DNA of 64,000 bases from Cenococcum geophilum 1.58. Taxonomy: Eukaryota > Ascomycota > Dothideomycetes > Gloniales > Gloniaceae. This document shows positions 58,113 through 64,000 of this stretch, piece after piece (position 1 is the first letter of the stretch; each line of letters starts with the position of its first letter). Where the stretch lies: assembly GCA_001692895.1 (NCBI GenBank), contig KV748211.1, positions 1,612,001 through 1,676,000 of the forward strand, written 5' to 3'. Made by a program: the position numbers and the translations under genes. A model generated the notes under the pieces. The model saw nothing but the letters and a program-made list of their open reading frames with translations, was not told the DNA's origin and did not search any database.

Positions 58113-58306
58113 TGTAAGCTTTGCAGTGCGAAGAATTGAATGAACGACTTAATTGTAAATCTATGGAAATCAAAGTGGTATAAATACATGAAAGTAGACC
58201 CCGAACTCCGAAGCCCATGACTCATTTCCAACGTATCTGAGACATACGAGGGTAGTGCTGACGCAGGTGAAACAGGGTAATATGCAAGGTCCGGTAGTCG
58301 GTTACA
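58113..58306 (-). repeat. Copia-C 3' LTR (derivative)
   Basis: This 194-bp LTR runs from TGTAAGCTTTGCAG to GTCGGTTACA on the plus strand. A 66-codon open stretch on the minus strand inside it is incidental. Confidence 0.92.
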
Positions 58307-58449
58307 CACCCCCCCAGATTTGACGGTGTAGTCAAAGCTGTAGAAGACAAATGAAGGTAGAAAACTGTACTAAAAATAGGAAATTTAGATACAGATTAGG
58401 AGTGGTAAAGCTTAATTCGATTCGCTAATGGGCCGATATCAATGCTCTG

Positions 58450-58930
58450 GTGACGTTAAGACGTCAAGTTTAGTGACGTTGCGGTCGTCGCAACTGGTGC
58501 CGATATAGGCTGTTTAGGAGTCGGTAACTGTTCAGCGTCCTTTATAGGAGGCTCTTCTAAATCGTTTGATTCAGGGGATACCATTTTAATCTGCATTCGA
58601 GGCAGTCAATTAATCCGTGCTCGCGGTAGATCCTTTTGATCCATAGTCAAGGTAGATATTCGATCTGTGTTTAAGGTAGTCATTTGGGCTATAGCCATAT
58701 AAGCTATAATCGAGGTAGATCTGGAGGTAGTCACTTAGTAACTCTGGTGACGTTAAGACGTCGAATTTGGTAACGTTAAGACGTCAAGATTAGTGCCGAT
58801 GAGGCTGGTGCCGATAAGGCTGGTGCCAATGTAGGCTGGCGTTTCGGAAGGGCGTCTACAGCGTGATGGCTGCGACTGGTTGTAGCGGAAGGCGTCTACA
58901 GCGTAATAGCTGCGACTGATTGTAGTGTTG
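58450..58930 (-). repeat. Short tandem repeats inside the Copia-C derivative
   Basis: Four arrays or pairs are present. GTGACGTTAAGACGTC occurs near 58451 and 58747 with a third degraded copy next to it. The 15-bp GTGCCGATGAGGCTG occurs three times (58793-58837). A 40-bp unit beginning GGCGTCTACAGCGTGATGGC is repeated at 58851 and 58891. Several (T)CGAGGTAGATC-like blocks lie between 58580 and 58740. Confidence 0.8.
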
Positions 58931-59213
58931 GTGCCTCCCCAGGAGGCCTTGATTTGATTTGGTGACAGGCCTATATTGAGGCTCTGATGTTCGCTAGCTG
59001 GTCGTTCGAACGGTTGTCTGGTTTTGGCGACGGTCCTCTGCTGGCTGCCGTCGGTCTAGTGCCTTCCTTGTGTCTACCCAGTATCCTTGTCTCTCACCAT
59101 CAGTATATCCAAGCTAGCTTCTGCTCTGGCTCCGTGCTCTGGCATCTCGCTCTGGCTCTATGCTCGGGCATCTCGCTCTGGCTAGGCTCTCACTTAGACG
59201 CCATATAAGGTCG

Positions 59214-59456
59214 TTACGCTGTGGTGGGTAGGTCGATTTTGTTGATTGATTGTATATCTGGGTTGAAGGAGGTTAGGGTTCGTACGGTCGTAGGTCGTAC
59301 GGTCGGTCGGGTTCGGCTCGATCGATGTTCGATGTATTCGATGTTCGACGTAATCGATGTTCGATTTGATCGATGTTCTATCGTCCGTCCGTTTGGTAAA
59401 TGAAGGTAATCACGAGTACAAGAGAGGTACCCGGAAGAAGCTCGAGACACTTGCAA
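59214..59456 (-). CDS. Small open frame in the Copia-C derivative, uncertain
   Basis: An 80-codon frame on the minus strand begins at the first ATG after the primer site, 95 bp downstream of it. Its middle is built from a repeat (IEHRSNR, then IEHRSSR) that comes from a CGATGTTCGA tandem array at 59323-59390. It could be what remains of a gag start, but the full Copia-C copy is cut off by the window edge before its gag, so this cannot be compared. It may also be non-coding. Confidence 0.25.
   Translation of the reverse strand: MQVSRASSGYLSCTRDYLHLPNGRTIEHRSNRTSITSNIEYIEHRSSRTRPTVRPTTVRTLTSFNPDIQSINKIDLPTTA
59323..59390. repeat. CGATGTTCGA tandem array
   Basis: Four units of about 16-18 bp share CGATGTTCGA. 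CGTACGGTCG repeats lie just before them (59281-59306). The sequence is CpG-rich and shows no C to T decay. Confidence 0.85.
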
Positions 59457-59550
59457 AGGTAGAAGAAGTAGTGACTTCTTGAACGAGGTAGCAATTGATT
59501 GCTTAGTAAGCGCTGAACGTACAGATCAGATGCAGTACGGTAGGCAGGCC

Positions 59551-59561
59551 GGGCTCATAAC
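59551..59561 (-). promoter_or_regulatory. Primer-binding site matching half of initiator tRNA-Met
   Basis: Directly inside the right LTR the minus strand reads GTTATGAGCCC. TTATGAGCCC is complementary to GGGCTCATAA, the anticodon stem-loop of initiator tRNA-Met. Copia-type elements are known to prime from such a cleaved half-tRNA. This site fixes the element's orientation. Confidence 0.75.
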
Positions 59562-59754
59562 TGTAAGCTTTGCAGTGCGAAGAATTGAATGAACGACTTA
59601 ATTGTAAATCTATAGAAATCAAGTGGTATAAATACATGAAAGTAGACCCCGAATTCCGAAGCCCATGACTCATTTCAAACGTATCCGAGACATACGAGGG
59701 TAGTGCTGACGCAGGTGAAACAGGGTAATATGCAAGGTCCCGTAGTCGGTTACA
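59562..59754 (-). repeat. Copia-C 5' LTR (derivative)
   Basis: This 193-bp LTR ends GTCGGTTACA on the plus strand and is followed by TTTAT. Read on the minus strand it begins TGTAACCGACTACGGG. Confidence 0.92.
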
Positions 59755-60468
59755 TTTATTAATACCATAGTATTGTTTTAGGTATAATTTAATCTATATA
59801 TATCTTTAATTAACGTCTTAATTACTTCCCCTAGCTGCGTAATTGGTTTTATAAGGCAGTAATAGCCAGATAGCTTATATAAGTATTTTCTTTCTTTTAA
59901 ATTACGCTATTATAATAGAGTTATATTAGTAAGGTTGCGGCTATTTACTAGAAGGGTATTAGACGGTAAAGTATAAAGACACCTTACTTATTAAGCTTAA
60001 TCCTTTGCCTTAATACCTTACTTCCCATTATTAACAGTTGTCTAATTTAGACGTATCTTTAATACATTATTAAGATTTTCTTCTTTTTTATTATTAATTT
60101 AATATACCTCTCTAACCCCCTACTAACCTATAACTAGTACTAGTCCTATCTAAATAATTTTGCCTATACGTCTTTAAAAGACTAGAAATCTAATAATAGG
60201 ATTTTAGAGGCTTATAATAAAACCTACTATATAAGGTCTAATACCTTTAGTTTTTGTAATTAATATATATATACTAAAAGCGGCGGTTATATTAATGTAA
60301 GCTTTTCTATCCTTAATAGATTTCTATTACTAACTTAAGCTTTAATAGCCTAGGCCTAAGTAGCGACGTTTCTTTAATGTCCTTAACTACTATATTCCCT
60401 AGGCTCTTTCCTATTTAAGCGCTAATACTAAATATATAGGTTAAATTTAAGATTATACTATAGCCATC
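59755..60468. mobile_element. Unclassified repeat X, copy 2
   Basis: The first part (59760-59852) continues the X block from 58112. From 59853 the sequence repeats 47519-48210 in the same orientation with many transitions. It contains the same SLKD-KSNN-ILEAYNK translation near 60165. It ends at the LTR of the next Copia-C. Confidence 0.6.
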
Positions 60469-60685
60469 TGTAAGCTTTTGCAGTAGTGGAAATAAATAAG
60501 TAATATGATTGTAAATGTAGCTCTAGAGCCTCTCTATATACACGAGGAAGGTATAGGTAATAAGATGAAAGGGGAGACTACTACGTAACTAAAACAGCGT
60601 GATATGTAAGTGATACATAGTCGATACGTAGGCGATACGCAGGTGATACGCAGGTGTTTTAGTATAGTATTAGTAGTCGGTTATA
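60469..60685 (-). repeat. Copia-C 3' LTR (full copy)
   Basis: This 217-bp LTR is about 23 bp longer than those of the derivative. The extra length is a run of GATACGTAGGCGATACGCAGG-like units (about 60600-60655) that the derivative has once. Confidence 0.88.
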
Positions 60686-60849
60686 CACCCCCCTAGATTT
60701 GACGGTGTAGTTAAAGCTGTAGAAAAATGAAGGTTAAAACTATATTAAAATAGGAAATTTAGATACAATTTGGGAGTAGTAAAAGGATAGGGTAACTGTA
60801 ACGGATATTGCGAATATCGAGGATATTATAGATATTGCGAATTAATTGA

Positions 60850-63800
60850 TCTGATGTCGAATGTCTACTAAATTTAACTGCTGTATCCATGCTTCGTGCT
60901 TTTAACGAGGTAAGATTTTAGTAATGCCATAAGTAGGCATTTTGTCTGTAGGAACCCATTATACGTTAATCTTTTTGTCTTAGACTTTCTGTCTTAGCTA
61001 GTGCTAATAGACGTTAATATGTCGAAGCTTGGTATTAAGCTTTGGTATATCCTGTCTTAGGAGTTATACGGTCTGCATCTTATCGCAAAGTACGGTAAAT
61101 TCACGTTCTAAGTTAAAGCAAATTGCCTTAAAGAATCGTTGCTACTAAATGACCTTAACAGCAGCAGTAGACAGGGAGAGAAGTTTTGCTTCGATAGTTA
61201 AATAAGTCATTAATTGCTATAGGGTTACCTTCTAATTAATTAGCCCTCTAAATAGTATAAATAGGTATCCTTAAGAGCTCTGTCTAGTCTCTTTATAGTC
61301 CGTAAATACTACGTCTAATGCTCTGTAAAAGGTAATATCTTCTCCTTTAGGGTTTCTAAAGTAGATATATGCCCCAAATGCTTCGCTAGAGTATTTAATA
61401 GCTATCGATTTTGTTCTAGGGCAGTAGGTAATTACTTAGTTTACTATATTAAGGTGCTTTTAATTTAGATTAGTAACGAATTCGGCCAGCTTAGAATGCG
61501 TCTTAGTAATATTAGGTCTTCTAAATACGGCCAGGTATATAAAAGAACTAACCCGTTACTAATAGGCTAGTGTTCTTTAAGGGTTTGTCTACTAGTCGGA
61601 CGGAATTAGTTCTTTAGCAGGAAGTAGTAACTTAGGAAATCTTCCTAGTAGTTAAATATTGAATTAATTGGCTATCTTTTCGATATAGGAATCTTAGCAG
61701 AGCCAGAGCTTTTAACTTAGTCAATCCCGTTTAATTTAAATTTTTAGGAACTATTTAAGGTCTCCTAGTGCACGGATCTTGTATCGATGTAGTAGTTTAG
61801 CTTTAAATTCTTCTAGTCTTAAAAGGTCCTTTTTAGTAAATAGAACGGCAATATTGTCTACATAGAAGAAGATAATAAGTCGTCTATTAGTGTATAGGCA
61901 GTTAGTACCTAGAATAGGCTTTAATCCAAATTCGGCCAGTGTATTAGTAAGCTCTTTATACCATAGTAGCGGTGATATTTTTAATCTATATAGCGCTGTA
62001 AGTAGCTCTAGGATATATCTATCTTAACTAAATCCTTCTAGGTAGTAGCAGTAGACTATTTTACTAAGCTTAGCGTTTATAAATACATTTACGGCGTTAT
62101 ACTATTAAATTTCTAAATTAAACGCGGCCGTTATAGCTATGAGGGCACGGAATATTTAAGCAGCTAGAGTTACTGCATAGGTCTCTTCTTTAGTAATCTA
62201 TAGGTCTTCGCGGATATATAGTTAAGCTTTTAGCTTTTGAAGATAACCATCGCTATTAAGCTTATATTTAAAGACCTATTTTAGTAGTAGAATCTGCTCG
62301 TTGCTTGCTTCTTCTTTTAGTACGATTTTAAATGTCCCTTAGCGTTTTAGGTTATTGTATTCTTTTTCTATAGCCTTTTAGAAGCCAGTAGTTAATGGAT
62401 GTTTTCTTAGCTCCTTAAGGTTCTTTAGTTTAGGAGGAAGATTATCCCAATATAGAGATAATAATCTAGTTCGGTCGATGTCCTTTACTAGTCCTATAGT
62501 AAAGCCAGCGTAGTAACCAAATAGGGTGGATAGATTGGCTAGTGCTACTGCATATGCTTAACGTTAAATTCGTTTAGATCCTTCTAGTAGGATAAGGTCG
62601 GTAGAAGGTTTAGCCAAGACTTCATTAGCTCGTGGAGCTGTATTTAACAGTTCTAGTAAACTGCTTAGCTAAGTAGGAATTACTTTAATTATATCTAAGA
62701 CATCGTCTTAAAGTCCTCCTGATGTAGTGTTTATTTCTAGTAGATTTAGAGATACTGTTTTACTAGGAGTTAGTAGCTGCTCAATATCCTTTATAAGAGG
62801 CTCTGCCGAATTATACGATTCTGGTATAGTCGTTTAATTTGCATTTAAGGTAGATCTTTAATTAACTGTGTATAGGGTAGATTTATCCTTAAATTTATTA
62901 TTAAGAGGCTCTAGTAGACTAATTGTCTATAGGGTGTCCTCCAATACTTCCTTTAGCAAGTAGTTAATGTTCTAACCCTTAGGGTTATAGAACGAGGTTT
63001 CGTTAAATATAACGTCTTTAGTTTAAATAACCTTGTAGAGGCTTAGAATCTATATACGGTAGATATTATTTAAATTATAGCCAACTAGGTGTTTAATCGA
63101 TGCATAAGGAGCTGGCTTATCTCCCTTTTTAACTCGTTTATTTAGTATATAGATCTTGCAGCCGTATATATATATATAGGTAAGTAATAACGGCTTGCTG
63201 TAGGCAATCTTATATAGAGTTTTCTACCCTAGCTACTTATTTGGGGTTCAATTAAGTATATAGCTAGTAGTAAGGAAAGCTTCTAGTCCTAAAGCTAGGG
63301 GTAAGGATGCTTCTAGCTATATAGCCCTTAATCGTTCTATAAGGGTTTATCTAGATCGTTTAGCTCTATTATTTTATTCCTTAGTATATAGTACTCAGCA
63401 TTTAAAGGTAATGCCTTTATCCGCACACTACGTCTATAGAGTATCTCCTGTCTATCTAAAAGCTTATTTATTATTACTCCAGAAGAAGATAACGTCTTAG
63501 TGGAATTATAATTTAATTAATTAATATATCTTACGAATAGTAGGTAGGACGGTAGCTTTATCCTTATTCTTAGTAGTATATATAAATTTTAATTTAGAAT
63601 ACGTGTAGTAGAAATGCATAATATATTTATCGCCGTTATAGTCTAGTTCTCTAAGGCTAATAATATTAAATGCGAGCCGTTTAAATGGTTAAGTGGCTAG
63701 AAATTTATATTCTCGTCTTTAAGAGATCTACTGTGTATGCTTTGCTAATAAGTAAACTTTACATTTAACTTTAAGCGGTGCTCGTTTGTTAATTAGCTCT

Positions 63801-64000
63801 TTAAGCTCTACGCTATTAATATACTTAGGAAGCTGCTTAATAGCGTTAGGTCCTATATAGCCAAGTATTTTATACCATTTTATAGCTATAGCTCCGACTG
63901 GTTTACGGGCCATTCTACTTAGTTAATATCTTCTTATTAAGAAGGTTAATTGGGTTATTAAATCTAGGGTATCCGTAGGCGTAGGATCTCTATATATTAG
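60850..64000 (-). pseudogene. Copia-C pol: integrase, reverse transcriptase, RNase H, broken
   Basis: Reading leftward, the zinc-binding start of integrase is the segment W(Y)KILG(Y)IGPNAIKQLPKYI to CKVYLLAKHTQ (63913-63728). Two expected His and one Cys are Tyr there. The integrase core lies at about 63720-63000, then the DKPAPYASIKHLVGYNLNNIYRI block near 63130-63050. A linker covers about 62980-62600. Reverse transcriptase runs at about 62450-61700, with FFYVDNIAVLF at about 61870-61838, so one of the two catalytic Asp survives and the other is Asn (61854-61856). RNase H spans about 61310-60870 and ends near INLVDI. Stops are scattered. Confidence 0.83.

Larger units (their letters stand above)
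58113..59754 (-). mobile_element. Copia-C deletion derivative (non-autonomous), not RIPped
   Basis: This 1642-bp element has LTRs of 194 and 193 bp (58113-58306, 59562-59754) and the perfect 5-bp duplication TTTAT (58108-58112, 59755-59759). Orientation is minus: next to the right LTR is a primer site (59551-59561), and next to the left LTR is a polypurine tract, read GGGGGGGTG on the minus strand (58307-58315). The interior lacks integrase and reverse transcriptase. It keeps a piece similar to the linker of the full copy (58530-58640 against 62765-62880). The LTR differences are 3 transitions, 2 transversions and a 1-bp indel, unlike RIP. CpA and CpG are abundant. Confidence 0.9.
60469..64000 (-). 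mobile_element. Copia-C copy, 3' part, runs off the right edge
   Basis: This minus-strand Ty1/copia element has its 3' LTR at 60469-60685, a polypurine tract (CACCCCCCTAG on the plus strand, 60686-60696) and pol to the window edge. The LTR ends TGTAAGCTTTTGCAG and GTCGGTTATA match the derivative at 58113. It is moderately RIPped, with stops at Gln codons and Cys/His to Tyr changes. Its 5' half, including gag and the other LTR, is beyond 64000, so the duplication cannot be tested. The left flank is CCATC. Confidence 0.9.

Noticed and set aside
58109..58309. 66-codon open stretch on the minus strand
   Set aside because: It coincides with the Copia-C LTR (58113-58306) and has no start context or domain.
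58987..59208. 73-codon open stretch on the plus strand
   Set aside because: It is antisense to the element (minus orientation) and built of SGI(S/L)WL-type low-complexity repeats. No support for a gene.

Overview
This window is a block of nested, mutated transposable elements with no recognisable host gene. It looks like an AT-rich, gene-free compartment of a filamentous ascomycete (Pezizomycotina) that has repeat-induced point mutation (RIP). Three things point there. The elements are a Tad1-like LINE, chromodomain Ty3/gypsy elements and Ty1/copia elements of fungal type. Their reading frames are broken mainly by TAG/TAA codons standing where CAG/CAA is expected. The differences between the two LTRs of one element, and between copies, are almost all C/T and G/A transitions. 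The species cannot be named from the sequence.

Left block (1-19739). A chromovirus (Gypsy-1) is the base layer, visible at 6817-9051 and 18045-19739 and probably at 1185-1275. A full-length LINE (1276-6816) sits inside it. A complete Copia-A element in minus orientation (9052-18044) interrupts its integrase. That Copia-A copy holds a 2.76-kb gag-only non-autonomous element (14174-16932) and a solo gypsy LTR (17057-17249). The 3' end of another Copia-A copy occupies 1-1184.

Middle block (19740-47516). A second chromovirus (Gypsy-3) is split into 19740-21113, 34377-35069 and 46997-47516. Its first gap is a minus-strand Copia-A copy (21114-34376), which contains a 5'-truncated LINE (22280-23427) and another Copia-A copy in plus orientation (25822-31827). 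Its second gap is a third chromovirus (Gypsy-2, 35070-46996), itself broken by a second full-length LINE in minus orientation (41039-46584). Most insertions keep a matching target-site duplication, so the order of events can be read directly.

Right block (47517-64000). Unclassified repetitive DNA ('X') is split by Copia-B (50097-56424, the best preserved polyprotein frame, 50766-55862), by a foldback/MITE-like element (56532-57414) that carries a solo LTR, by a small non-RIPped deletion derivative of Copia-C (58113-59754), and by a longer Copia-C copy in minus orientation that runs off the right edge (60469-64000).

The most unusual pattern is a pair of palindromic modules found near the 3' ends of both copia and gypsy elements. 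One has 23 nt (arms AACTTTAACCG/CGGTTAAAGTT) and the other 27 nt (ATTTTCTATCCC/GGGATAGAAAAT); one of the seven copies of the second is inverted. No structural RNA gene, CRISPR array or intact host coding region was seen.
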